64,000 bases of DNA from DAOTXS01 sp034433515 (GCA_034433515.1 DAOUAL010000085.1:1-64000); one strand, 5' to 3'. Numbered from the stretch's first letter, positions 18,300-26,948 are shown. Made by a program: numbers and translations. The notes: generated by a model not told the origin, from the sequence alone.

Positions 18300-19352
18300 C
18301 TATTTTTCCACGCCGGTAATCACCACGCCGCGCATAAACTGGCGTTGTGCGAAAAAGAACATCAACGCGGGCAGAACGAGCGTCAATGCCGCGGTCGCCG
18401 CGGCGCGTCCCGGGTAGATGGTGTAGGTCTGCACAAAGCGAGCAATGCCGACCGAGACCGGGAACAACTCGTCTTGGCCTGCCAAATAGACCAGCGGTTC
18501 AAAGTATTGATTCCAGCGATAGAAAAAGTGAAAGAGCGTTACGGCAGTGATCGCCGGGATGGCTTGAGGGACAATGACCGAGACAAGGATGCGCAGCGGG
18601 CTGGCACCATCAATCATTGCGGCTTCGTCCATCTCGCGTGGAATGGTCATCAGGTACTGCCGTAGCAAAAAGACATCGTAGGCATTGGCAAAGAAGGCGG
18701 GTACAATCAAGGGAAGCCATGTGCCCGTCCACCCCAGTTTGTTGAAAAAGATGTACATCGGGATGATGGTGGCTTGAGGCGGCAGCATAATTGTTGCCAT
18801 GAGGATAAGGAACATGAAATTCTTGCCGGGAATCCGGAACCGTGCGAAACCGTACGCGACCAGAATGCAGGAAGCCAAGTCTCCAATCGTACTCAGGATC
18901 GCAATCGTCAGAGTATTGCGGAAGAGCAAAGTAAAGTTGACTTCATTCCATGCTTTAATGAAATTTTCGAGGGTGGGTGAAAACTCGTAGACCGGATTCC
19001 AAGTGCGCCACCGTCCTTGGATATTAAAGATGCCTGCTTCCGGATTTGCCGGATCGAGCACATCGCTGTCTTCACGATAGGGATGAATCAGAACTAAGCG
19101 TTTGATACCTTGTTCGGTGGGAACATCGTACAAAGGATAGTCCGTGCCTTGATAGTTGTACGTAACTGCCCGGGCGGGCCACAGCGGCGCGTTCTGTGCC
19201 GAAAGTTGCGCATCGAGTTTGAAAGCGGTGGCAAGCATGTAACCCAACGGCATCAGGAATAAGAGCATCGTTGCCAGCCCCAAACCGGTCACGCCTATGG
19301 TTGCGCCGAGTTCGCGCAGAAAACGACGGGGACGAAATGAGAATTGTGTCAT
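18300..19352 (-). CDS. Sugar ABC transporter permease (MalG type)
   Basis: A 350-residue inner-membrane permease. It has an N-terminal helix, an extracytoplasmic insertion (~residues 50-115), then the core with the EAA loop DEAAMIDGASPLRILVSVIVPQAIPAI that contacts the ATPase. It ends RQFMRGVVITGVEK, typical of MalG-type partners. It pairs with the MalF-type gene 16 bp upstream. No ATPase is encoded in this operon, so a shared MsiK/MalK-type ATPase elsewhere is likely. The insertion before the core is longer than usual. Confidence 0.93.
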   Translation of the reverse strand: MTQFSFRPRRFLRELGATIGVTGLGLATMLLFLMPLGYMLATAFKLDAQLSAQNAPLWPARAVTYNYQGTDYPLYDVPTEQGIKRLVLIHPYREDSDVLDPANPEAGIFNIQGRWRTWNPVYEFSPTLENFIKAWNEVNFTLLFRNTLTIAILSTIGDLASCILVAYGFARFRIPGKNFMFLILMATIMLPPQATIIPMYIFFNKLGWTGTWLPLIVPAFFANAYDVFLLRQYLMTIPREMDEAAMIDGASPLRILVSVIVPQAIPAITAVTLFHFFYRWNQYFEPLVYLAGQDELFPVSVGIARFVQTYTIYPGRAAATAALTLVLPALMFFFAQRQFMRGVVITGVEK

Positions 19353-19368
19353 AGTTCCTCACCCAAGC

Positions 19369-20328
19369 TCAATCGGCGCCGGCGTAGTACACCAGGCGTT
19401 GCACAAAAAAGAACAACAATCCCGTTGCGATCATCGTAACGACAAAGATCAACAGGGCCAATACCGAGGCATACCCCATCTCGCTAAACGAGAACGCTTC
19501 GCGATAAAAATGGAGTGGAAAGAAAAGTAACGATCGTTGGGGATCGCCATTCAATCCGCCAATCAACATAGCGGGCACAAAGTATTGGAATGCGCCAATC
19601 ACTCCCAGCGTAACATTGTAAAAGATCACGGGGGAAATCATCGGAACGGTGATGTTGAAAAATTTGGTGATGGCGTTTGCGCCATCCACCGTTGCCGCTT
19701 CATACAGCTCGGTGGGCACGCCTTGGAGTGCGGCAAGCAAAATCAACATGGCATTGCCCACGCCCCAGACGCCCAAGAGATTGAGCGCGGGCACTGCCCA
19801 GAACGGATCGCTGAACCAGCGAGGCGGGTCTTCAATGCCGATGGCTTTGAGGGATAGATTGATCCAGCCGGATTGTGCGTTCAGCACGCCGCCAAAAATG
19901 ATTGTCCCCGCGACGATTGGGATAACGGTGGGCATGAAAAAGAGGGTGCGGAAAAGATTTGAAGCGATGAGATAACGCGAATTGACCAACACCGCAAAAT
20001 AGAGGGGAACAATGAGACCCAGCGGAATGCCGATGAGTGCAAATTTGAGTGTGACTCCCATCGCCGGGACAGCGTAGAGATCGCTGAACAAGCGCGCATA
20101 ATTATCCAAGCCCACAAAGTTGAAATTGCCCGGCGCAAATTCTTTGGTCCCGGTATAATCGGTGAACGATAGAAAGATGGTCATCAGGATGGGCAACAAT
20201 TGAAAGCCAAAAAAACCGATGATCCAAGGAGTGAGGAATAGAAATCCCCAGATCACTTCACGCCGGCGAATCGCCGAAGTGCGAACCTGACGCCACCGAA
20301 AAGGAATCGCGATGACTTTGTCTAACAT
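19369..20328 (-). CDS. Sugar ABC transporter permease (MalF/UgpA type)
   Basis: A 319-residue permease with six predicted helices. The first helix is IWGFLFLTPWIIGFFGFQLLPILMTIFLSF, and the EAA loop is ELYEAATVDGANAITKFFNITVPMISPV. It forms the heterodimeric channel with the MalG-type protein downstream. ATG 20328 was chosen because the conserved sequence begins there; an AAGGAGG lies 16 bases upstream, farther than usual, with a closer GGGGGCAGG. It sits directly after the binding-protein gene, as is common for CUT1 importers. Confidence 0.93.
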   Translation of the reverse strand: MLDKVIAIPFRWRQVRTSAIRRREVIWGFLFLTPWIIGFFGFQLLPILMTIFLSFTDYTGTKEFAPGNFNFVGLDNYARLFSDLYAVPAMGVTLKFALIGIPLGLIVPLYFAVLVNSRYLIASNLFRTLFFMPTVIPIVAGTIIFGGVLNAQSGWINLSLKAIGIEDPPRWFSDPFWAVPALNLLGVWGVGNAMLILLAALQGVPTELYEAATVDGANAITKFFNITVPMISPVIFYNVTLGVIGAFQYFVPAMLIGGLNGDPQRSLLFFPLHFYREAFSFSEMGYASVLALLIFVVTMIATGLLFFFVQRLVYYAGAD

Positions 20329-20400
20329 TAGCCTGCCCCCAATGCCTCCTTGCGCCGCCGAAGTTTTCGTACGGTGCAAGGAGGTCAAGCCCAACGCCTC

Positions 20401-21882
20401 CTAGGGCGCTGCCTTGAAGACGGCGTCCAAGTCTTTACGCAGTTTCTCGATTTCTTCATCCATGTTCAGATTGGGAGTTTGATCCATCTTGGTGCGGAAC
20501 GCCGTGAACAAGTCGTTGGCTTTGATCATGTTGGGGAGCCACGCTTCGTGGTTCGGCAGATCGGGATACTTGAGCATTTCTTCTGCCACGCTCCAGTTAA
20601 TCTTGTTCGGTGCGGCTTTCTTATCTAGCGCGGCGAAGAACGCCGGCCGATCTTTCGGATCGGCGGGCATACCACCGTAAAACTCCATCAAGCCTGTGTC
20701 GGTAACCATCTTGGTCAGCACTTTGAAGGCAACCTTTTGATTCTTGCTGGCTTTCATAATGGCAAAGGTATCGCCGTGCAGTTTAGCCGTCACTTTGCCA
20801 TTGATCATCGGCAAGACCGCAATGTCCCACTTGGTCTTGCTCAGATCAAAACAGCAGGTGTACCACGTATGACACCACCACATGGCCACGTTGCCCGACG
20901 AACCGGGGTTGCCTTTGGCGAGCAAGTCGCTGTTTTGATAGTCGGCGTTCGGCATAAAATAGTTCTTCCAGACGCCGTCATAGTACCATTTCCACGACTG
21001 CTTCCAGTGCTCTGGAATGACCGCCGTCTTGGGATCTTTGGGATCGTACGGCAAGCCACCGCCAAAGAACACAGCCACACCGCGCGCATCGGTCCATTGC
21101 TCAAAGAAACCAAATTGCTTGATGTTCTTGGGATCGAACTTGGTACTCGTGGCATCGTTACCGTTCTTGTCCACCGTGAGTTTCCGAGCCAGTTCGGTGA
21201 ATGTATCCAGATTCCAATCCTTGCCCTGATATTTTTCGCCGACCTTTTGCGGTGGATAAGGCAATTTGGCTTCATCAAACAGGGCTTTGTTGTAGTAGAT
21301 CATCGAAGGGAACAAGGCAAACGGGATACCAACGAGCACGCCTTCATCCTTGGTGAACTCGAGCAAAGCAGGATCGTACTTGGCGAGATCAAAGCCAGCT
21401 TCTTTGGCAAGCGGTTCGATGTCCGCCCAGGCACCTTGGAAACTGGCGCGGCCCATCTTGCCCACCGGTCCCACAATGTCCGGTGCATTGCCAGCCGCGA
21501 TCATCGCCTTGAGCGCGTCATACGAGTTGGTGCCCGTGTTATAAACAACGGTCAAGACGACGCATGCTTCGGTCTGTGATTTGTTGAATTTTTCAGCCCA
21601 CGCCTTTTCGACCGGGATCTGATCCGGTTGCGATCCGGTGCCCAGCCCGATGTACCAAACGATCTTGGTTGAGCCGGGAGCGCATCCTTCCGTGCTGGTT
21701 ACCACCGTAGGCGGAATGGTGGGGGTTGGAACAGCGGTAGGGGCTTTGGTGGCAGTAGGTGCCGGCGGCTGGGGGGGCGCTGCAGCAGGCGGTTGCGTAG
21801 GTGCCGGCGTTGGCGTTGCGCAGCCCGCGATGATCAAAACCATCACCACAACGAGCGTGCCCAGAGAAAACAACTTGCGCAT
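20401..21882 (-). CDS. Extracellular solute (sugar)-binding lipoprotein
   Basis: A 493-residue family-1 (CUT1) binding protein. The lipoprotein signal ends LIIAGC, followed by a Thr/Pro/Ala linker. The two-lobed binding domain contains GNAPDIVGPVGKMGRASFQGAWADIEPLA and YYNKALFDEAKLPYPP, typical of the family. A GAGGAG ribosome site lies 7-12 bases before the ATG at 21882. It delivers sugar, most likely cellobiose or a cello/beta-glucan oligosaccharide given the operon, to the two permeases downstream. Confidence 0.93.
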   Translation of the reverse strand: MRKLFSLGTLVVVMVLIIAGCATPTPAPTQPPAAAPPQPPAPTATKAPTAVPTPTIPPTVVTSTEGCAPGSTKIVWYIGLGTGSQPDQIPVEKAWAEKFNKSQTEACVVLTVVYNTGTNSYDALKAMIAAGNAPDIVGPVGKMGRASFQGAWADIEPLAKEAGFDLAKYDPALLEFTKDEGVLVGIPFALFPSMIYYNKALFDEAKLPYPPQKVGEKYQGKDWNLDTFTELARKLTVDKNGNDATSTKFDPKNIKQFGFFEQWTDARGVAVFFGGGLPYDPKDPKTAVIPEHWKQSWKWYYDGVWKNYFMPNADYQNSDLLAKGNPGSSGNVAMWWCHTWYTCCFDLSKTKWDIAVLPMINGKVTAKLHGDTFAIMKASKNQKVAFKVLTKMVTDTGLMEFYGGMPADPKDRPAFFAALDKKAAPNKINWSVAEEMLKYPDLPNHEAWLPNMIKANDLFTAFRTKMDQTPNLNMDEEIEKLRKDLDAVFKAAP

Positions 21883-22008
21883 GGTAATCTTCTCCTCTCT
21901 CAGAAATCCAAAGATTGTTAAACCATCAAACGGAGACCGGTAGACGTTTTTGAGTTTGACCACCTCCTCCAGAATCCCATGGCAGAGCGTTGCCAGGGAA
22001 GAATCACA

Positions 22009-23016
22009 TTACACTTTCAAGTCGGTTGATGCGCGAACGATCAACTGGGTAGGCAAGATAATATGACGCGGTTGCGCTGATGGGTTGGCAATCAGTTCAA
22101 TCAACGTTTCCGCCGCGGTGAACCCGGCTTGATAAGTGGGTTGATGCACCGTGGTCAGTGGCGGATCGGTGCGTTCGGCAAATGGCATATCGTCATAACC
22201 TGCCAGCGCAATATCTTGCGGCACTCGCAAGCCCGCCGTGCGAATCGCGCGGAGTGCGCCCAGCGCCATCGCATCGCTGGCAACGAACACGGCGTCCGGT
22301 TTCAACGGAATCAGTTCTTGCATCCGGGCATAGCCGCCATTTTCGGAAAAATCGCCTACCACGATTAGGTTGGGATCTATCGCCATCCCAGCATCGTGCA
22401 GCGCTCGTTTATAGCCCTCCAAACGATCTATCCCGGCGATCATATTGAGAGGACCGGTGATCGTCGCAATCCGCCGATACCCTCTCGCGATGAGATACGC
22501 CACCAATTCGCGTGCACTGTTGATATTGTCAACATCCACGTAACTCACGCGCGGATTGGTGGGGTGTCGTCCGACCAAAATAAACGGCAGATCGCTTTCG
22601 ATGAGAGATAACGTCAACGAATCGTCCACCAGCATCGAAGCCATGATCACGCCGTCGAGCAAACTATTGTGAAGAATTTGGGAGATCATGCGGCGTTCAT
22701 ATTCCGGCTCCGCCAACCAGAGCATCACCGAATGATCGTGGGCATTACAGGCGGAAGTAATCCCTTGAATCAAAATGGGAAAGTAGGGATCGCTAAAGAG
22801 GCCCGTAACACGTTCGGGGATAACGAGACCTAGGATGCGGGTGCGTCCGGCAGCGAGGGAGCGAGCGGCGAGGTTGGGGTGATAATTGAGTCGCTGGACG
22901 ACTGTGAGGACACGCTGGCGCGTTTCATCGCTGACACGCGGATCGTTATTGATCACGCGCGACACCGTCGAGCGAGATACTTTGGCGCGCTTGGCAATCT
23001 CTTCCAGGGTTGCCAC
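22009..23016 (-). CDS. LacI-family regulator (CelR/CebR-like by operator)
   Basis: A 335-residue LacI/GalR repressor. The HTH (TLEEIAKRAKVSRSTVSRVIN) starts at residue 3, the hinge helix LAARSLAAGRT inserts in the minor groove, and the rest is a periplasmic-binding-like effector domain (GLVIPERVTGLFSDPYFPILIQGI, VASDAMALGALRAI, AGYDDMPFAERTDPPLTTV). GTG 23016 was chosen: CGGAGG lies 5 bases before it and the HTH begins immediately. It is the first gene of the beta-glucoside operon and two 14-bp palindromes stand in its leader, so it should be autoregulated and control the operon. Cellobiose as inducer is inference. Confidence 0.92.
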   Translation of the reverse strand: MATLEEIAKRAKVSRSTVSRVINNDPRVSDETRQRVLTVVQRLNYHPNLAARSLAAGRTRILGLVIPERVTGLFSDPYFPILIQGITSACNAHDHSVMLWLAEPEYERRMISQILHNSLLDGVIMASMLVDDSLTLSLIESDLPFILVGRHPTNPRVSYVDVDNINSARELVAYLIARGYRRIATITGPLNMIAGIDRLEGYKRALHDAGMAIDPNLIVVGDFSENGGYARMQELIPLKPDAVFVASDAMALGALRAIRTAGLRVPQDIALAGYDDMPFAERTDPPLTTVHQPTYQAGFTAAETLIELIANPSAQPRHIILPTQLIVRASTDLKV

Positions 23017-23051
23017 TGCCACCTCCGTCCCGGGCGTTTCGAATACTTTTG

Positions 23052-23065
23052 TGGGAGCGCTCCCA
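23052..23065. promoter_or_regulatory. LacI-type operator O2
   Basis: A perfect 14-bp palindrome TGGGAGCGCTCCCA lies 36 bp before the regulator start. It is identical to O1 at 23114-23127, centre-to-centre distance 62 bp, roughly six helical turns, which would allow looping. It equals the operator I recall for actinobacterial CelR/CebR cellobiose repressors. Confidence 0.88.
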
Positions 23066-23113
23066 TATAATTGCGCCATTTACGGATGAAAAAGGTCTCT
23101 TGGGGAGTTTTTG

Positions 23114-23127
23114 TGGGAGCGCTCCCA
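23114..23127. promoter_or_regulatory. LacI-type operator O1 overlapping the -10 box
   Basis: A second perfect TGGGAGCGCTCCCA. Its first base on the minus strand is the last T of the TATAAT box, so bound repressor would cover the transcription start. Confidence 0.9.
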
Positions 23128-23155
23128 TTATACGATGAAATAGTGCGCTTGTCAA
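23127..23155 (-). promoter_or_regulatory. Consensus sigma70 promoter of the beta-glucoside operon
   Basis: On the minus strand TTGACA (23155-23150), a 17-bp spacer and TATAAT (23132-23127) match the consensus at every position. Such strength requires tight repression, supplied by the overlapping operator. Confidence 0.88.
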
Positions 23156-23224
23156 GACCTTTTTTGGGCCACACAACTCTCCGTTTTAGGTTGATGGACA
23201 TCGCCAAAAAGAAGGTAACTACTC

Positions 23225-23293
23225 ACCGCAGAGGCGCAGAGAACGCCGAGTTTCATTTTGTTTTTTTCTCCGCGCCCTCGGCGTCTCTGCGGT
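23225..23293. repeat. Imperfect inverted repeat (intergenic)
   Basis: The left arm starts ACCGCAGAGGCGCAGAG and includes ACGCCGAG; the right arm is CTCGGCGTCTCTGCGGT. It lies between the operators and the LysM gene promoter, in the 436-bp gap between divergent genes. Similar rRNA-like 'cGCAGAG' repeats are common in environmental genomes; a related fragment is near 44295. Confidence 0.55.
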
Positions 23294-23400
23294 AATTTGA
23301 GAAGGGCTGAGCAGTTACAAAAGAAGGCAGTTCACACTAGAAAACTGGGGAAAGGTGTCGCGCTGGTCATGGAAAAGTTCAAATGCGATTGCCCTACCCG

Positions 23401-23429
23401 TTGTTTGGGTTTCCGAAAAATGCTATAAT
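23401..23429 (+). promoter_or_regulatory. Predicted promoter of the LysM/M23 gene
   Basis: TTGTTT (23401-23406), a 17-bp spacer and TATAAT (23424-23429) lie 24 bp before the ATG. Confidence 0.7.
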
Positions 23430-23452
23430 GTGATCTGCGAAAGGAGAACGGC

Positions 23453-24661
23453 ATGCGATTGGCTTTCTTACTCATGGTAGTGGGGGCAGTCACTCTCGCC
23501 CTCGTCCCGATTTCGATTCAAGCTGCCCCCCCCCACGCTGCTCCGGAAACGTACGTCGTCCAAGCCGGCGATACCTTGTTTTCGATTGCGTTGCGCTACA
23601 ACACAACGATCGCCGCGATCAAGCAACTGAACAAACTCACCTCCGATACGATACGCGTCGGACAAAAACTGCTCATCCCCACCGACGCCGCCAGCCCCAC
23701 CGTCAAATCAATTTCGTACATCGTTCAGCCCGGCGATTCACTGTACTCGATTGCGTTGCGTTACGGTATCACTCTGCGTGAGTTGATGCAATTGAACGAC
23801 CTGCCCAATCCCAACTTGATCCGCGTTGGCGATTCACTGGCCATTCCAACGAGCGCTTCGGTATCCAAGCCCGGCTTGATTTTGGACCCGCCGAGCGCAC
23901 GCCAAGGCGGGACGTTGATGATCAAAGTGGCGCGCCCGGCGCTGACTTTAGTGAGCGGCTCGTTCAATGGCAAGCCGATTACGTTCACGCGCGCGGCGGG
24001 TTATTGGTACGCCCTGGTAGGCATCTCGCGATGTGCCAAACTTGGCAACACGCCTCTCACATTGACGATGCTCGACATCCAAGGACAATCCTCCAGCGAT
24101 AGCACGAACGTCAACATCGCTTCTACGGCGTTTCCCATCACAGCAATCAATTTGCCGCCCGCCAAAGTTGCCATTCTCCAAGACACCGCGTTGATCAATC
24201 GCGAAGCAGCAGAACTCGCGGCAATCGTCAAGAATTACACGCCCACCCGTTTGTGGAGCGGCGCATTTCGCCAACCGATTTACGGCACGCTCTCGGAATT
24301 TTTCGGCACGCGGCGATCCTATAACGGCGGGCCGGTGGGCGCGTGCGGACACGAAGGCGTAGATTTTGCAATGCCGGGCGGCACGCCGATTTATGCGCCG
24401 GCGCGCGGCCAAGTGGTTTTTGCGGGACTCACTCAAGTGCGCGGCAACTTGACCGTGATTGATCACGGCTTGGGCGTGTTCAGCGCATACTATCATCAAT
24501 CCGAAATCAATGTGACGGTGGGACAGATGGTACAACCGGGAACGTTGATCGGCAAGGTGGGCACCACCGGCTTGTCCACCGGCAATCATTTGCATTGGAG
24601 TATGTGGGTCAACGGCGAGTACGTGGACCCGCTCGAGTGGACGCGCCGAGCGTTACCCTAG
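23453..24661 (+). CDS. LysM-LysM-M23 cell-wall metallopeptidase
   Basis: A 402-residue exported protein. Signal peptide residues 1-25; LysM repeats at about 33-76 (YVVQAGDTLFSIALRYN) and 88-132 (YIVQPGDSLYSIALRYG); a beta linker domain; and a LytM/M23 endopeptidase domain from ~280. The zinc ligands are all present: His300 and Asp304 in HEGVD, His381 in HLHW, with His379 catalytic. It should cleave peptidoglycan cross-links. AAAGGAG lies 7 bases upstream of the start. The TAG stop is made by the first three bases of a MITE-like terminal repeat. Confidence 0.92.
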   Translation: MRLAFLLMVVGAVTLALVPISIQAAPPHAAPETYVVQAGDTLFSIALRYNTTIAAIKQLNKLTSDTIRVGQKLLIPTDAASPTVKSISYIVQPGDSLYSIALRYGITLRELMQLNDLPNPNLIRVGDSLAIPTSASVSKPGLILDPPSARQGGTLMIKVARPALTLVSGSFNGKPITFTRAAGYWYALVGISRCAKLGNTPLTLTMLDIQGQSSSDSTNVNIASTAFPITAINLPPAKVAILQDTALINREAAELAAIVKNYTPTRLWSGAFRQPIYGTLSEFFGTRRSYNGGPVGACGHEGVDFAMPGGTPIYAPARGQVVFAGLTQVRGNLTVIDHGLGVFSAYYHQSEINVTVGQMVQPGTLIGKVGTTGLSTGNHLHWSMWVNGEYVDPLEWTRRALP

Positions 24662-24692
24662 TGCAACAACACGAAATCGTTGCATACCAGAC
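24659..24692 (+). repeat. Truncated copy of the 104-bp TIR element
   Basis: 34 bp match the left end of the elements at 36899 and 57735 (TAGTGCAACAACAYGAAA, then GTTGCATACCAGAC); similarity then stops and no right end follows. The element's first TAG is the stop codon of the LysM/M23 gene. Confidence 0.75.
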
Positions 24693-24723
24693 CTAAAGAT
24701 TCCTGGCGACGTGGGAGGCAAAC

Positions 24724-25209
24724 ATGGAACTCAAGTTGGTTCAGATCGAAAATCCTGATTCGCTCAATGTGATTCTCGGTCAATCGCATTTCATCAAAAC
24801 GGTGGAGGACATGCACGAGGCACTCGTAACCGCCGTGCCCGGCATCAAATTCGGTTTGGCATTTTGCGAAGCCTCGGGCCACACGCTGGTGCGGGCAAGT
24901 GGCACAGATCCCGCGCTCATTGAATTGGCGAAAAAGAATGCATTTGCGCTAAGTGCGGGCCACTCTTTCATCGTTTTCCTGGGTGCCGGGTTTTTCCCCA
25001 TCAACGTTTTGCACGCCATCAAAAATGTCCCCGAAGTGGTGAATATCTTTTGTGCCACGGCTAATCCTGTTCAAGTGATTCTTGCTGAAACGGAACAGGG
25101 ACGCGGCATCCTCGGAGTCATTGACGGCGCAAAATCCAAAGGCATTGAAGACGACGCCGGCGTAGAATGGCGCAAAGGTTTACTGCGCAAGTTTGGCTAC
25201 AAACTATGA
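24724..25209 (+). CDS. Adenosine-specific kinase family protein (PF04008-like)
   Basis: A 161-residue protein recognisable by ILGQSHFIKTVEDMHEALVTAVPGIKFGLAFCEASG, FIVFLGAGFFPINVLHAIKNVPEVVNIFCATANP and ETEQGRGILGVIDG. This small family was named from an archaeal protein reported to bind adenosine; biochemical data are thin, so the name is provisional. It starts with GGAGG 7 bases upstream and overlaps the next gene by 4 bp, forming a three-gene coupled unit with a carotenoid-type membrane protein and a DUF1028 protein. Confidence 0.85.
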   Translation: MELKLVQIENPDSLNVILGQSHFIKTVEDMHEALVTAVPGIKFGLAFCEASGHTLVRASGTDPALIELAKKNAFALSAGHSFIVFLGAGFFPINVLHAIKNVPEVVNIFCATANPVQVILAETEQGRGILGVIDGAKSKGIEDDAGVEWRKGLLRKFGYKL

Positions 25210-26018
25210 CACGCGCCGCAGACGCAATGGTGTGGGTCAGACGCATCGCCATCATCGCGTTCATCTTGTACGCCGTCAGCGTCGCCTATACAATCGCCAG
25301 TCTTCTCATTGGCATTGAACCGCCGCATTGGATTCTCTCATCTACCACGTTGTTGTTTTTCCTTTTTGCGCTGTGCCACGCCACCGTGCAACTCGGTGCG
25401 CGTTCGATGCTGGTGTTCCTTGGGATCACTTTCGGCGTGAGTTTTATCTTTGAAACGATTGGGGTGCTCACCGGGCTGATTTATGGACCCTACTATTACA
25501 CCAATCGGTTGGGTCTCAAACTGGGCGTGGTCCCACTCCTCATTCCGCTGGCGTGGTTTATGATGATCTATGCCTCGTATGCGATTGTGCGCGCCTTCGC
25601 CGGTCCGTCCCGGCAATCGTTCCTAGGAATCGTCTGGCTGGCATTGCTCGGCGCGATGGCGATGACGGCATGGGATTTGGGAATGGACCCACAGATGGTC
25701 GCACGCGGGCATTGGGTCTGGACAGCGGGCGGCGCGTACTTTGGAATCCCGGTGCGCAATTTTGTAGGCTGGCTCGCCACAACCTTCACCGTATTCTTGC
25801 TCTATCTTTTGTACGAAAGCACTCAAGCCCCGCGCAAATGGCATTTTGACCAACCCTTTCCTCGTTTGCCGATTGCGGCGTACGCGGTGCAAGGGACGGC
25901 AACGATCATTGCCGCGATCGTTGCTGAACAACGCGCACCGGCAATGATTACCTTTTTTGCGATGGGCGCATTTCTTTTCACCGCGCTCACGCGCATCACT
26001 TTTGGAGATCAACGATGA
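25206..26018 (+). CDS. Carotenoid biosynthesis (CruF-like) membrane protein
   Basis: A 270-residue polytopic protein with about seven helices and the family segments FGVSFIFETIGVLTGLIYGPYYYTNRLGLKLGVVPLLIPLAWFMM and MTAWDLGMDPQMV...WVW...GGAYFGIPVRNFVGW. These match the PF04240 carotenoid hydratase family (CruF / bisanhydrobacterioruberin hydratase), which adds water to the end of psi-type carotenoids. No other carotenoid gene is in the window. Start overlaps the preceding stop; its own stop overlaps the following start. Confidence 0.82.
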   Translation: MTRAADAMVWVRRIAIIAFILYAVSVAYTIASLLIGIEPPHWILSSTTLLFFLFALCHATVQLGARSMLVFLGITFGVSFIFETIGVLTGLIYGPYYYTNRLGLKLGVVPLLIPLAWFMMIYASYAIVRAFAGPSRQSFLGIVWLALLGAMAMTAWDLGMDPQMVARGHWVWTAGGAYFGIPVRNFVGWLATTFTVFLLYLLYESTQAPRKWHFDQPFPRLPIAAYAVQGTATIIAAIVAEQRAPAMITFFAMGAFLFTALTRITFGDQR

Positions 26019-26887
26019 GTCATCTTTCCACTTTTTCGATTGTGGCATTCGATCCCAAGACTAAAGAACTTGGCGTTGCGGTCGAATCGAAATTTCTTGC
26101 GGTGGGGGCAGTGGTGCCGTGGGCGCAAGCCGGCATCGGCGCGATTGCCACGCAATCGTGGGCGAACACATCGTATGGTCCACGTGGCTTGCGAATGTTG
26201 AAGCAAGGATTGACACCCAAACAAGTGGGTGCCAAGTTGATCGCCACCGATCCCAACGCGCCTCAACGTCAATTTGGCATCGTGGATGCCAAAGGGCGTG
26301 CGTTCACGTACACCGGCAAAGGATGTTTCGATTGGGCGGGTGGCGTCATCGGAAAAAATTTTGCGGCGCAGGGAAATATTCTGGCTGGTGCGGCGGTCGT
26401 TGAGGCGTTGGCAAACACGTTTCAGAAAACAAGCGGCACTTTGGCAGAACGGTTGGTCGCGGCGCTTGCCGCCGGGCAAGCCGCCGGCGGAGATCGGCGC
26501 GGACAGGAGAGCGCGGCATTGCTGATCGTCCGTGAGCAAGGTGGCTATGGCGGTTTCAACGATCGCTACATTGACCTGCGCGTGGACGATCATCCGACCC
26601 CGATTGACGAGTTGAAACGCTTGCTCGATCTGCATCATTTGTATTTGGGCAAGACCAATCCCGCCGATGTTTTGCCGATTGATGCGAACATCGCGCGGGA
26701 ATTGCAAACGATGATGCAACGTCTGAACTATTACGAGGGCGCGATCAATGGCGTGTGGGACGAGGCAACGCAAAAAGCATTCCGCGAATTTGCCGGCGTC
26801 GAGAATGTGGAGGATCGCTTGCTAGAGGGTGCGCACATTGATCGCGTGGTGCTCGATTTCTTGCGCAAGCGATTTGGCGGGGCTTGA
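26015..26887 (+). CDS. DUF1028 Ntn-hydrolase-like protein with peptidoglycan-binding C-terminus
   Basis: A 290-residue protein. Residues 1-205 are a DUF1028 domain (STFSIVAFDPKTKELGVAVESKFLAVGAVVPWAQAGIGAIATQSWAN, DWAGG...GNILAG, GGDRRGQESAALLIV), thought to be Ntn-hydrolase-like with unknown substrate. Residues ~225-290 look like a PG_binding_1-type domain (RELQTMMQRLNYYEGAINGVWDEATQKAFREFAGVEN). There is no signal peptide, which is odd for a wall-binding domain; it may bind another ligand or be exported by another route. It is the third gene of the overlapping unit. Confidence 0.82.
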   Translation: MSHLSTFSIVAFDPKTKELGVAVESKFLAVGAVVPWAQAGIGAIATQSWANTSYGPRGLRMLKQGLTPKQVGAKLIATDPNAPQRQFGIVDAKGRAFTYTGKGCFDWAGGVIGKNFAAQGNILAGAAVVEALANTFQKTSGTLAERLVAALAAGQAAGGDRRGQESAALLIVREQGGYGGFNDRYIDLRVDDHPTPIDELKRLLDLHHLYLGKTNPADVLPIDANIARELQTMMQRLNYYEGAINGVWDEATQKAFREFAGVENVEDRLLEGAHIDRVVLDFLRKRFGGA

Positions 26888-26912
26888 TGAATGTGGGCGA
26901 CTATGCTAAGAT
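26884..26912 (+). promoter_or_regulatory. Predicted promoter of the L,D-transpeptidase gene
   Basis: TTGATG (26884-26889), overlapping the upstream stop codon, and TAAGAT (26907-26912) are spaced by 17 bp. Confidence 0.5.
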
Positions 26913-26948
26913 GATATTGGTAACACAAGACCCATTAAGGAGTGTCCG

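Noticed and set aside
21980..21995. TGGCAGAGCGTTGCCA as a third LacI operator
   Set aside because: Only the outer TGGCA/TGCCA arms pair and the core differs from TGGGAGCGCTCCCA. It lies at the 3' end of the regulator gene without a promoter nearby.
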